31,992 nucleotides of DNA. Source: Chromera velia. Taxonomy: Eukaryota > Sar > Chromeraceae. The stretch lies in assembly GCA_018398765.1 (NCBI GenBank), contig JAHBMJ010001352.1, positions 1-31,992 on the forward strand, given 5' to 3'. Below are positions 1 through 10,778 of the stretch, piece by piece (position 1 is the stretch's first letter; every line of letters begins with the position of its first letter). A program made the position numbers and the translations under genes. The notes beneath the pieces are model-generated. The model saw only the letters and a list, made by a program, of their open reading frames with translations, ran no database searches and was not told the DNA's origin.

Positions 1-240
1 TCCTTCCCTTCCTTCCCTTCCTTCCCTTCCTTCCCTTCCTTCCCTTCCTTCCCTTCCTTCCCTTCCTTCCCTTCCTTCCCTTCCTTCCCTTCCTTCCCTT
101 CCTTCCCTTCCTTCCCTTCCTTCCCTTCCTTCCCTTTTCTTTTCTTTCTTTTCTTTCTTTTCCTTCTTTTCCTTCTTCTCCTTCTTTTCTTTCTTTTCCT
201 TCTTTTCTTTCTTTTCTTCCTTCCTTCCTTCCTTCCTTCC
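1..240. repeat. CCTTCCCTT minisatellite and pyrimidine tract
   Basis: About 15 near-perfect copies of the 9-bp unit CCTTCCCTT fill positions 1-135. They decay into CTTTT/CTTC runs up to about 240. The tract lies in the intron just upstream of the first visible exon of the phosphate transporter and is all-pyrimidine on that gene's sense strand. Confidence 0.9.
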
Positions 241-286
241 TTTCACTCCTTCCTTCTTTCTTTGTGATGACTGACTGTGGGTGCAG

Positions 287-457
287 GTACATTCTGATTC
301 TCATCGGTGCCGGGTGCACCGTGCTCGTCCAGTCGTCATCGATCTTCACGTCCTCCCTGACTCCCCTGATTGCGATGGGCCTCGTCGGACTCGACAAGGC
401 CCTCGCGCTGACGATCGGGTCGAACATCGGAACGACGATCACAGGTCAGCAAGAAAG

Positions 458-533
<76 letters not shown>

Positions 534-1693
534 TATGACTCTCCATCGAGCACCTTCTCTTTGAGTTTGTTCCTTTCCTCAATTTGATAGTTTGTATGTC
601 TCTCTCTCGCTCGCTCTATGTGTTTCTCAACTGCAATCTGTGTGTCTGTCTCTCCCCCTTTCTGTTTCTGCAGGAATCCTCGCTGCCCTCGCGAGTTCGA
701 ACGTGGGAACAGCCCTGACTCTCGCACTTGCACACACCTTCTTCAATATCACTGGTTCGTCTCTTTGTCACTCCTGCCTGCATGAATTGTGTTGCCCCCT
801 CCTCTGTGAACGTGTATGTGTCTGTCTGTCTGTTGGTCAATATAGTTTGTCATTCTGTCTCTCTGGCTTTCCGTCTGCCTCACAAGACAGCCTTCGTCAG
901 AATGCGCGAAAGCACAGATCTCTATTTCTTTCTTTTAACATTTCTTCGATTGATGTCCATCTCCGGAAACAAGGGAGGGAACGAACTCTGGCTGGCGAGT
1001 TTGAATGAAAATGAGAGAGAGTAAGTGCACGACAGGATAGCTAGGCGCTGCACGTAGACACTCACTGTTCCTCCATTGCACACCTGCCTGCCTGCCTGCC
1101 TGCCCGCAGGTATCGTTATCTGGTGGCCAATTCCCTTTCTTCGCCGCGTCCCCCTCACAATGGCCAAATGGCTCGGCGTGTTTGCCGAAAATCAACGCTG
1201 GTTCCCCCTGGCTTACGCGATCGGTGGCTTCATCGTCTTCCCGGGCCTCGTTGTTGGCCTGGCCTCCCTGGGTCCGACCATTTTTCTGGCCATCTTCATC
1301 CCCCTCCTCTGCGTCGCCATCATCCTCCCGATCGTCTTCTTCTTCCTCTGTAGAAGGTGGAGACAGAAGGGACTCCTGAAGGAGCAGCTCAAGAAGTCAC
1401 CCTCCGTCGGGGGCACTTCCATTCACCAGCCTGGCACCGCAGGCACTGACACGAAAAGAGCACCGCCGTTCCTGGAAGCAGAGACCACGCCCCCTTCTCA
1501 GGAGGCTGCCCCTGTTGAGAGAAGACGTACGGGAGAGCTCCGTGTCTCCCTTGGAGGGTCTTCGATCTCCTCTGAGTCGCAACCGAATCATCTGCCCAAC
1601 AACAGCAGCCTCACCCGGCCCCACAGCCAGGACTCGGTCACGGAGACGCCTGTCGTCCCCGTCAGAATGGGGGAAGGGGGGATTTCGTCGTAG
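287..1693 (+). CDS. SLC34-type Na+/phosphate cotransporter, 3' exons (5' part outside window)
   Basis: Exons 287-444, 674-754 and 1110-1693 join in frame and end at TAG 1691-1693; the 5' exons lie before the window. The product would be a plasma- or vacuolar-membrane transporter taking up inorganic phosphate with sodium. The first exon encodes the family QSSS motif (TVLVQSSSIFTSSLTPL) followed by GSNIGTTITG, the hallmark of the second Na/Pi cotransporter repeat. The next exons give ILAALAS, then AHTFFNITG, then IVIWWPIPFLRR, in the order seen in SLC34/NptA proteins. Two hydrophobic segments follow (about 1205-1350), then a basic junction and a Ser/Pro-rich cytoplasmic tail of about 110 residues. 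Introns are GT-AG; the acceptors at 286, 673 and 1109 read GTGCAG, CTGCAG and CCGCAG. The family call is firm. Which ion is coupled and which membrane it sits in are inferred. Confidence 0.87.
460..533. repeat. (AC)n(AG)n microsatellite in intron
   Basis: An AC run (460-491) passes directly into an AG run (492-533) inside the intron between the first two visible phosphate-transporter exons. Confidence 0.95.
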
Positions 1694-2389
1694 AAGGTGA
1701 CTGACACACGCTCTGTCAACGAGCCCAGCGCCTTATCAGGGCTAGGTCGAAAAAGGAGAGGAGAAAGAGAGAGAGAGAGAGAGCTCTTCGAACAGACCAA
1801 CAATGCACTCAATTATTCCTGAACACAGAGGTCGAAAGAAGGGGGGGCGGAGAGAGAGAGAGAGAGACTTCGTCCCTGAGGGCGCCTGAACATCAGGAAG
1901 AAGAAAGGGGAGGGGGCGGCAAACCTTTTTTGTCCATGATTGGTCGTTCCCGTGTGTCCTCTCCGTAATTGTGGGATTCACAGTCGACTCCCCGAACGAT
2001 CTGTCGAGGATCGAATGGAATTCACGCAAAGAGGAATATTGAGTGCATGGGCTCAGAGGAGGCAGGCTCCCTCCATGGTTCCTTTTTTCTCTTTTTTCAT
2101 GCGTGTCAATGCATGTCTCCTTTCTTTCAATGCAATGCGATTGTGACTCTGTCAGTCCACCCGCCCGCCCGTGTGCGCCTTCCTTCCTTCCGCTCTGCAA
2201 GTTGCCTCCTTCCTGGCTCTGGAGAGCGGAGGGCTTTTTTCGTCGTTGCATGTTTCTTTCTGCAAACTCGTGTTGATGCAAGCAAATGAGGTGGTTGTGT
2301 TTGCATGTTATAGTCCGCTGTGTTGACCTCATTGTCCGGTCTCTGTAAGTAGGTATTCATTCTTTCAGGGGAGTGCGTGCATGGGGTCT

Positions 2390-2437
2390 TCATTCATTCA
2401 CTCATTCATTCATTCATTCATTCATTCATTCATTCAT
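2390..2437. repeat. (CATT)n microsatellite
   Basis: About 11 tandem copies of the 4-bp unit CATT with one interruption near 2401. Confidence 0.95.
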
Positions 2438-2829
2438 GTCGCCTGTCTGCCGATGGCGCTGTCACAATGTGGGCGCGTCCTTCGCTCGCTCGCATGCTGG
2501 GCCTTCTGACTTTCTTTCGGAAAAGTAATGATTCTGCCGGTCATAGAGGGGACAGAGCAAGACACAATAAAGAGGTTGGAGAGAGGTCGAAAATTGAATG
2601 AATGGGGGAAGACAGGCAGGGAGGACAGCCGAATACAAGCAAGCAAGTAAGCGGGAAAGATTGATCGATCCAGGAATAAAGAAGGAAGAATGAATGAATG
2701 AAAGATCCACCGCCTGCTGATTTAATTGGAGATGATGGCACCTTATCCCCCCCCCCGTTTGATCTTAGCTCGGCGTTTGAATGATCCATGGGAAGACAAA
2801 GAGATGAATTCACTTCATCTCGTTGCCTG

Positions 2830-2943
2830 CTTGAACGATCTGTCGAGCCTGCATGGGAAGGGAAGAGCTTGAACGATCCGTCGAGCCTGCATGGGAAGGG
2901 AAGAGCTTGAACGATCCGTCGAGCCTGCATGGGAAGGGAAGAA
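2830..2943. repeat. 38-bp tandem repeat, three copies
   Basis: Three head-to-tail 38-bp units lie at 2830-2867, 2868-2905 and 2906-2943. Each begins CTTGAACGATC and contains GTCGAGCCTGCATGGGAAGG. Unit 1 differs from units 2 and 3 by one T/C change; the last two bases of unit 3 differ. The core GAACGATCTGTCGAGG also occurs singly at about 1994-2009. Confidence 0.95.
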
Positions 2944-3090
2944 AGATCGTGAAGAGGAGCAAGAGGGGGGGGAGGAAGAAAGCGAACTTCATTGTCGTAA
3001 ACGTCTTTCCACCTTCCTCTTCCTCCGTTTGCCCTTTTTGTGCCCATGTACCTTTTTGCGTTCGCGTGCATCCAGGTGTAGTTTTGCTTT

Positions 3091-3152
3091 TGTGCGTGTG
3101 TGTGTGCGCGCGCGTGTGTGTGTGTGTGCGCGCGCGTGTGTATGTATGTATG
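3091..3152. repeat. TG/CG alternating purine-pyrimidine tract
   Basis: GTGTGTG, GCGCGCGC, GTGTGTG, GCGCGCGC, then GTATGTATG. Strict purine-pyrimidine alternation with CG blocks is a sequence able to adopt Z-DNA. Confidence 0.85.
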
Positions 3153-3955
3153 CCTGCATGTCTGCAAGTTGAAGGTGCGCAGTCGATTCAATGAGGAGTT
3201 CATGCAAGTGTAGTCCAGAGGATGACATATCCTTCCTTCCTTCCTTTGCTCCATGCTCCGCCTGCTGTGCTGGTCTTGCTCCAGTCCACCCACCTGTGTG
3301 ACAGACAGCAGAGCCTTTTTTTGGTCCGTCCGTTTGGTCTGGTCTGTCTTTCCCTGCATGCTTTCTCTTTCTTTCTTTCTTGGATTGCGGGGTGCGTGCC
3401 TAGACATCCTTCCTTCCTTCCTTCCGCTCTTTGTCTGGCCTTCTGACTTCAGAGAGCGGCTTTTTTTGTTGTTTGTTCCTGTAGATGGATACTGATTTAA
3501 ACTAAGTGCATGCTTGTGGTTGCGCGTGTCTGCTCTGCTCTGCTACCTGTGTTGTGCGGTCTCTGTCGGCTTGAATAAATTCTTTTGGGTGGCTTGAGGT
3601 GTGCTGCAGGTGAAGCCAAAGCGGGAGGGCATTCTTTCTTTCTGTTTGCTGGTTGCCGATGGAATGGATCTGTTTGAGTCTGACTATGGGAGCGTCGTTC
3701 GCTTGTGTACTGAGGCTCTGCTGACTTTAATTACTTGCATGTTTGTTTTCATTGCACTGCAGACAATCGAATGCTTTGCCTCTTGGTAGTTCATAAGCAT
3801 GGCAGTTCATGTGTCCACTCATCCGCGGGTCAATCAGTCTTCTCTGTAAAATGAAAACGGCCTACATTGCAAAGAAAGTTTTTGATGAGACCGACGCTGG
3901 CGAGACATCGAAGAAAAAACGGAAGACGGGCAGATGACATTTGCGGTCTCTTTAA

Positions 3956-3988
<33 letters not shown>
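3956..3988. repeat. (TCTG)n microsatellite
   Basis: About eight tandem TCTG units. Confidence 0.95.
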
Positions 3989-3989
<1 letters not shown>

Positions 3990-4798
3990 GTCCATCTGCC
4001 GAGTAGTCCTTCATTCTTTCGCTTGAGAGCGGAAACCTCCTCGCCCGATGGCTCGATCGAAGAAAGAGGGAAGAGCCTCAACTGACAGCAGCGGGTCTAG
4101 CTCCTTTTTGCGTGAAGGTGCCAGGGTGCGTCATTCGCTTGCCTACCGCTAAATTGAATAGGAGCGATTGGCCAGGGGGACCGGGAGAGATTGAACACAG
4201 TTTTTTTGTCTTGTCCTGTGAGGGTTCTTATGTGTTCTTGTTCTTCGTTTCATGCGTCGTGACTCGATCATGCCACGCAGCTCGATTCTTCCTCTAGACA
4301 GACGTATGCAGGTCTCTCTCACGAGACAGACCTGCAACAGGAGAAGGCAGCATCAGAGTGACAAAGGGGTTAAGGAGAGAAGAGAACAGCTCACGTTGAA
4401 TAGTCGCACACAAGAGAGATGGTTGAACACTGGCGATGTGTGCACGCAAAACGCACTTACATGCGGTGTATGCAGACAAGTCGACTGACAGATATTGCTG
4501 TCGGTTTCCGGTGACGCCGACGCAAAAGAGATGACTAACTTGCTGTCGAGAGACGTTTGCATCGAACAGGTCGACTGAAAGAACTTTCAAGTTGTGAATT
4601 GAAATCCAAACAAACAGTACAACGGAACTCTTTGCCATCAGAACCTAGGGGTAATTTTTTTTTAAAAAAAAATGTTATTTTCGCTTTTTTGTTTTTTGTT
4701 TTTTTTCTGTTGTCAAACTAAAAAATATGTTGTTTTAGTGTTGTTGATGTGTTATACAAATCAAAAAGTGGTGTTTAAGTGTTATTATACTATTGTTT

Positions 4799-4803
4799 CT
4801 TTG
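4799..4803. repeat. Copia target-site duplication, left copy (CTTTG)
   Basis: CTTTG directly precedes the left LTR and recurs directly after the right LTR at 10779-10783. A 5-bp duplication is the size Ty1/Copia integrases make, and the match fixes the element's boundaries. Confidence 0.88.
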
Positions 4804-5035
4804 TATAAGGAATTCACATGTCAGAACAGAGTTCGGGGAGGAGAGAGTGAGCGAATGCGCCTCTCCTTGAATAAATCAATGTGGATCAATCAGTTTCTCC
4901 TATACGGTGCATGCACAGTTTGTAGTGTTGCAGATTTACATGCATAGCTTGTAGCGCGCTGAGCCCAGGCCGAAGTCCCTGGGACCGCGGCCGTGAAAGG
5001 CCGGCGTTAATCGACCCCGGACGCAATCTCCAACA
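4804..5035 (-). repeat. Copia 3' LTR (232 bp)
   Basis: This 232-bp block is repeated in the same orientation at 10547-10778. The element is transcribed on the minus strand, so this is the 3' LTR. Read in that direction it begins TGTTGGAGATTGCG, a typical Copia LTR start, and ends GAATTCCTTATA. The two LTRs differ at six positions, all transitions. A GC-rich segment near 4973-5000 can form a CCCAGG/CCTGGG stem. Confidence 0.93.
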
Positions 5036-5046
5036 ATCACCCCCTG
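5036..5046 (-). other. Polypurine tract next to the 3' LTR
   Basis: On the element's strand CAGGGGGTGAT abuts the TGTTGG start of the 3' LTR. This is the position and composition of the primer for plus-strand DNA synthesis in Copia elements. Confidence 0.75.
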
Positions 5047-5090
5047 ACTCGAACATTCACTGGAGAGTCACCTCTTTTCTTAGCTTTCGA

Positions 5091-8000
5091 TCAACATGTC
5101 TTTGCGAAATCTACCATTCCTCTCTTCACATGCCCTTCCTTCTTCGCTTCAACCTGAGGTGCTTGACTCCCTCTCTCCTTTTCTAACTTGTACTTTGTGT
5201 GTCTGTCTGCCCGCTGCCGATCAGTAGAAACCCAAAGCACCCGCGCCTTCAACGCTCTCAGCTCCTGCTGCATATATTTCAACAATCCATCCATCCGAGG
5301 CTCTCGCTTCGAATATCCACTCTCCAATTGCTTCATAAGAGGAGCGCTGTCTATATAAATCTCTACCTCCAGCGGCTTCATCCACAACGCCTCTGCAAGA
5401 CGCTTCCATTGAAAAGATTGTTTCACACCATCTACAAGCGCACAAAGCTCTGCAGAGGTCAAAGAAATCAGCTTCCTTTTGATTCGTTTGCTCTTCCATG
5501 CCACCAGATTCGTTCTTCTCATTCCCTCAATCTTTTCCTTCTTGTCAACCAAGTAAGCCTCAAAGCCCCCTCTTCCTTCACAACGGGAAAGAGAATACGC
5601 AGCATCCACAAATAAAACAAGCTTTGGATCAATCATGCCCTCAAAGCGCAAACTGTCGTTCTTTTCACGAGCTCTGATGAGGGCAAGCAAAGCAGCAACA
5701 AGCTTTGAACCAGTCGGGCGGGAACTGTAACAAGACAACTCACTGAAAACAAAAGGAAGATCGGCAGACGTCCGACACACCCAACCAAGCACACCCATCA
5801 CTTTCATCATCACCGCAACCAGGTCTTCTTCTTTCTCTTCTTCCCTCTCTTCATTCAGCATCTCAGGGGAAAGAGACTTGCGAGGCAAATCGTTTGTCTG
5901 AACAGGAATGGACTTCAAGTATGCCTCCTGGCTGATCTCAAACCCGCTTTCATTCTTTCTCACCTCCAAACCCGTGTAGCCCATTTCACCCCCTGCAGAG
6001 AGAATTTCTGGCTTATCCATTTTCAAACGTTGTCTCAAAGGTTCAAAATCACGAGCAGAGTCGGCAGAGAAAATGAGTAAATCATCAACGTGAACAGCCA
6101 TCACTGCTTTCACCTTCTTCTCTTCATCCTTCAACACAAAGATGCTCTCAACGATTTCCTCCCATCCTTCTTCTGCTGCAATCTGTTTGAAATGCTTTCC
6201 ATACAGACGAGGGGCATCTTTCAATCCATACATGGCTCTCTCTAACTGACTGATAACTCCAGGTGCGAATCTTTCTGGGGAACCCGTCGGGACGCGTCCT
6301 GGCAGCTGCACAAACACCTCATAATGAATAGATGCAGTCAGGAACGCAGTGCGCACATCTGACTTACCGATCGTCTACCTCTGACTGGATGCAAACGTAA
6401 AACAAACCAAAAGAGCCCACCAAGCAGCTGTCCCACTGTACATCTCAACGTTCTTTTGATCATCTTGAAATCCTTTACACACAAGACGGGCTTTCGGCTT
6501 TCTCTCTTTCCTTTTCATCTTCCATATGAGCACCCATCTGGTTTTCATTGCTCTTCTCTTCTGTGGTATTCTTCCTCCGTTTATTTTTAACACTTTATTC
6601 TCCTCAAAGCTTTTCAATTCCCCTTGTATCGCTTCATCAAAGAGGCCTTTCTCTACCTCCTCTTCCTTTGCATCAATGTGCCCCTTCCTTGGGTTCACAT
6701 GCTTCATCATCTGGTCGACCACTTTTTTATCCACCATAAGTCTCTGTGGTGCCTTCTTGAATCCATTTCCTTCTCTCCTCACTTTCTTCCTTTCACCCTC
6801 CTTACTATCGTTCTGTGCTCTCTGCACCCTCTTCCCTTCCTGTGCCCCCTGCACTTTTTTATCATCCTGTGCTTCCTGCACTCCCTCCGTTTCTCTGCTG
6901 CCTTGCTGCTCTCCTTCACGTGCAAGAAAGCTAGCAAAGGCTGCGGCCCCCCCAGACTCCCCAAGCAAGTTGAGGCCAAACAACGAATCGTCATCTGGAA
7001 TGTCTGGCAGGACGACTTCTCCTTCTCCCTTTTTCTCTGCTGGCTGCGCTGCCTGAACAGGTTCGCGACCCTGCCCTGACTGCTTTTCCTTTTCCTCTCC
7101 ACCCCCCACCCCCTGCTGCTGACTTCGCAACTCCAGATGGCCTGCCTGAAGTTGAGAGCCTGCTGCAAATGGAGGAGGGAAAGGGACAGGTGCATAAACA
7201 GAAGACACAGACTCTTCCACAACACAATCCAGCTGCCTGACGGCCGCTGACGGAACAGAGTCGGGAAAGATTGCCTGCGACTTGGAGGAAGAGACAACAG
7301 CTTCAGGGTCCGCACCCCCTGCAGCAAGAACATCGACCTCTCTGTCTTCATCGACATCGAAATCGGAAAAACGATCAACATCGTCAGCAAGTGCAGCTGC
7401 TAACTCAGACACTCCATTCAAAAAGTCAGAAGACACATTCAAACCATATCATTTAATCAAAGACACAGCACTCGGATACATACGCAAAGGTCTCCATCCC
7501 TTCCCACTGTCTGTCTTCACAAGAACACACACGACAGAGTCGCTTTCGACTCCAGCAAAGAACCCTTCCTTTCCCCTGACAGGCACAGCAGAAGAGGGAA
7601 TCAGACGAAGGTCAGTCACCAGAACACGATCACCGACAGAGATGGGGGAAATGGGACAAGCAGCCTCAACACTAAACACAGATGCATTGGGCGACTTACC
7701 CATCGCAGATGAAACACATTCATTTAAAGAATCAATCACACCACTTAACAACCACTTCACACAATATTTCGGCAAATTCAAATCCGCAAGCAACTTCTAG
7801 AGCAATCTTTTCACTGTACGATTCATTTTCTCTACTTGCACTTGAGACTAGGGAGTGTAGATGCTTCCTTTCTTATGAAAGATAGACTCCTGATCACACA
7901 TATGCTCGTACTGTCCCTTCTTTTGACCCACAAATTCTCTTCCGTTGTCAGTGCAAACCGTTGCAGGCTTTCCTTTCACTTTCAGCTTCTCATCCAGTCT

Positions 8001-10502
8001 CTCCCATCTTCTTACCCACGCAGTCAGATGTCTTACTGCCTTCCCTTTCGAAGGCAGAACCATGCTAGAAACAAAACGAGTTGCAGCATCGACAATCAAA
8101 GACACAGGGGTACCACCAGGTAAAAACATGACATCCTGATAAATGACTTCATTAAATTCCTTTGCTTGCATGCATTCCTGGCTCTTCTGAGGAATACGAT
8201 GCATCACAGCATTCATATGCTTGCACTGTCTGCACACATGCCTCACTTGATCACACGCCTCTCTGCTCACACGCGATATAATGCCTTTCTCTTTCATTGT
8301 TTCATACAGTCGCACACTAGTCGCATGCCCAAATCTCTTATGCCATATCAAAACCTCCCTCGCACTCATCTGACCTTCAGAAGGGAAGCTCACCCTCCGC
8401 GATCGATGCGCACCTAACCGAATTGGCGGTCACTCCTGCGGGGCCCCCTTCTGACCTCTGTGCTGGAAAAACGCCCACTCACGTGTAAGAGGTCTATCCT
8501 TTCTATTTATGTTCAAACACACACAAAGGGGGCCATGCTTCACTGCCGGACTCTTTAACTGCACCTCTCCATGTACACTCAAAACTAGAACGCCTTCCTC
8601 CTCTTTTATACGCGTACAAAAACTGCCACCCCCTTTTTCAGGGAGCTCCACCCAGAATGGCTCATGCACTTTCTGTAAGCGGAGACCATACATACTCATA
8701 AGAGAGACTGGCACAGACCGAGAGAAAGCTCCATCCAAACGTGCCATCTTCCTACCTCTATCCACACATTCGACTCCAGGGAGATCCACAGTCACGTCGC
8801 TCTCTGCTCGTGCGACGTCTCCTTCAACCCCTACAAACTCACTGTCCGTCTCCCTTACCTCAACCACACAGGCCTCGATGTCTCTGTTAAAGAAATGCCG
8901 GCTGCATCCAGAATCAACCACCGGCTTCTTCACCACCCATTTTATCCCACCCCCTCTCGCTCCACCTGCAAGCCCCATAGCATGTGGTCGCAGTTTTGTC
9001 ATATCCTGCCCGGGACGGCTCTCCCCCTCTTCTTCAGCAAGCAACACAAAGCGATTGAAAACCCGTACGCCGGGGGAATGCGCTGCACTCTACACCCCCG
9101 AGTGTGGTCATCTCCCTTCCTGTCCCTTAGAGGAGGACGAGGAAGACTGCTGCTGCTGGCTTCTGTTGGGATCTTGGCTGGGGGGAGGGGGAACCCAAGG
9201 GCGAGGCTCGATTCTGGGCTGCCCCGCACGTTTGCGCGCACAGTTCTTCTCGAAGTGGCTCGTGTCCTGGCACCACCAGCACCTCTTTGGTCCCCATGGC
9301 TGCTGCTACTGTTGAGGGGGAGACTGTTGGGAGGAGCGCTGACCATTCTGTCTGTTCCCCTGATTTCTGAATCCACCAGATCCCCAACCCCGTCTCTACT
9401 GGCCTCCGAAAGCTCTTTCTCTGCCCCCACTCTGCCTCTGTCTCGCTTTGATCTCTGCATCTCGATCAAAGGACGCAAACCACTCGAGCTCCTTCTTCAA
9501 AGTGGCATAGTCAATCTGTCTAAGATCCAGCTGCCCCCCCAATCCAGAAAGTTTCGATCTGAGGGAGTTGACGAGCTTCATACGCTGGTCGTCCGTGAGG
9601 GCGTTGACGATCATGATGACCTTGGCGGGATCTGCGATCTCCTACTCTGCGTCGTCGGAATTGAGGAGGAGATCCTCGAGTCTCTAGTCGATCTTCGCAA
9701 ACGACAGCACCACACCGCTTGGGATGACGATACGACCGTTCCGATCACGGTGGTCGAGGAGCCATGGGAAGACCTGCACACGCTCCTGCACAGCTAGCTG
9801 TATCGCCAGCAGGGTCGAGGAATACTCCTGCTTCATCTTCTCTACAATATTCTCAGGGTTCACCCGCTTCCGTCTCCATCTCCTCACATCTCTCCTGAAG
9901 GCCCGAGCATCACTTCCTGCCTTGTTCAGCGCGACGATGATGTTGGATCTCCACTCCTTTGTCGACTGGAAGTGCTTCCTCTGTAGCTGCACATTGGAGA
10001 ACTCCCCCCACTGCGACACAAAGTCGACAATCTCCTTCTTTCCAGCGAACTTCGGGCAGGCGGTCAGGTCCACTTTTTTCGACTGTTTCGACGATCTCTT
10101 CTTCCTGCATGCGGAACCCACTCTCTGAGCTGCAGAGTGGCGGGAAGACGCATCGGAAGATCCACTCACATCAGACGAGTTAGAGTGGGAGGGAGACGGG
10201 TCCTTATCCGAGAAGAAAGCTACGGCATCGAAGGGCTTTCGGACTTTCTGAGCCTGAACGACTCCAGGTGCAAATAGAGAAACAGGGGAAATTCTTTCTT
10301 TCTTTTCTGCCACTGCAGCACTGGTTCGACTGGGTAGAATCCATCTGTCTAACGAGTCTTCTACTCTCTCCTCCCGCTGGCCTGGAGGCGCAGCATCTCT
10401 TCGATCAAACTCTGTACTGAGTCTGGATACTTCAGCGCTGATCGGTTCAAGAGCATCATTGAGTAAGCCCCTGAAAAAGCTTTTCATGTCTTCAAAGTTC
10501 AT
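5091..10502 (-). pseudogene. Copia gag-pol polyprotein, one frame broken by 11 TAG/TGA stops
   Basis: Every coding segment from ATG 10502 to TGA 5091-5093 lies in the same frame over 5.4 kb (1804 codons), with no frameshift. In-frame stops are TAG ending at 9684, 9642, 9396, 9306, 9090, 7848, 7797 and 6375, and TGA ending at 9108, 8430 and 7449; none is TAA. Domains in order: gag with a CCHC knuckle (CWWCQDTSHFEKNC, 9281-9240); aspartic protease VVDSG (DSG at 8915-8907); GAG-pre-integrase HHCC (8342-8223); integrase core Asp near 8135 and 7949 (CTDNGREF) and Glu near 7832; a charged linker; reverse transcriptase with KARLVCKGFQ (about 6494) and HVDDLLI (6092) where YVDD is usual; RNase H with FVDAAYS, SAEL and YIDSAP (5620-5340). 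The stop at 7850 replaces the Gln normally found in the integrase TPQ motif, so at least that one arose from CAG. Confidence 0.92.
9240..9281 (-). other. CCHC zinc knuckle of Copia gag
   Basis: The minus-strand codons give CWWCQDTSHFEKNC, which is C-x2-C-x4-H-x4-C, the nucleocapsid knuckle that binds the element's RNA. It sits between two in-frame stops (TAG 9306-9308 and TGA 9108-9110) in the same frame as upstream gag and downstream protease. Confidence 0.9.
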
Positions 10503-10546
10503 TTTGACAACAAAGTGGTAACAAATCAGAGACTGACACACTGATC

Positions 10547-10778
10547 TATAAGGAATTCACGTGTCAGAACAGAGTTCGGGGAGGAGAGAGTGAGCGAATG
10601 CGCCTCTCCTTGAATAAGTCAATGTGGATCGATCAGTTTCTCCTACACGGTGCATACACAGTTTGTAGTGTTGCAGATTTGCATGCATAGCTTGTAGCGC
10701 GCTGAGCCCAGGCCGAAGTCCCTGGGACCGCGGCCGTGAAAGGCCGGCGTTAATCGACCCCGGACGCAATCTCCAACA
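10547..10778 (-). repeat. Copia 5' LTR (232 bp)
   Basis: This is the direct repeat of 4804-5035 and carries the promoter end for the minus-strand gag-pol. It contains CACGTG where the other copy has CACATG, and GATCGATC where the other has GATCAATC. It ends (minus strand) in CCTTATA, immediately followed by GATCAGTGTG. Confidence 0.93.

Larger units (their letters stand above)
1694..4636. other. 3' flank of the phosphate transporter; no recognisable gene
   Basis: I see no gene here. The open frames are short or low-complexity; the largest, minus strand 2541-3407, translates microsatellites and the 38-bp triplet. Simple repeats are AG runs near 1765 and 1853, CATT, CCTT and TG/CG runs, and TCTG at 3956-3988. 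AATAAA-like words occur (near 3575), but I cannot assign the transporter's polyadenylation site. Confidence 0.6.
4804..10778 (-). mobile_element. Full-length Ty1/Copia-type LTR retrotransposon (5975 bp), coding-defective
   Basis: Two 232-bp LTRs, a 5-bp target duplication CTTTG, a purine-rich tract next to the 3' LTR and one gag-pol frame define a structurally complete element. Domains run gag, CCHC knuckle, protease, integrase, reverse transcriptase, RNase H, the Copia order (integrase before RT). Only 44 bases lie between the 5' LTR and the first gag ATG at 10502, and I do not recognise the primer binding site there. Eleven in-frame stops mean it cannot make its polyprotein by ordinary decoding. 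Confidence 0.93.

Noticed and set aside
2541-3407. 288-codon minus-strand open frame
   Set aside because: It translates the GT/GC microsatellite, the 38-bp tandem units and CCTT/CATT runs, and has no domain-like stretch.
6526-7079. Plus-strand frames of up to 176 codons in the Copia region
   Set aside because: They are antisense shadows of the gag-pol frame, giving Ser/Phe/Leu-rich sequence without motifs.
5091-10502. TAG and TGA as reassigned sense codons genome-wide
   Set aside because: Host genes here use TGA and TAG as ordinary terminal stops (TGA for ERG4; TAG for the transporter and RING exons) and have none inside their exons.
10506-10530. TGGTAACAAATCAGAGAC, resembling the Copia primer binding site TGGTATCAGAGC
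   Set aside because: It reads on the plus strand, while the element is transcribed on the minus strand, has a 3-base insertion, and does not abut the LTR.
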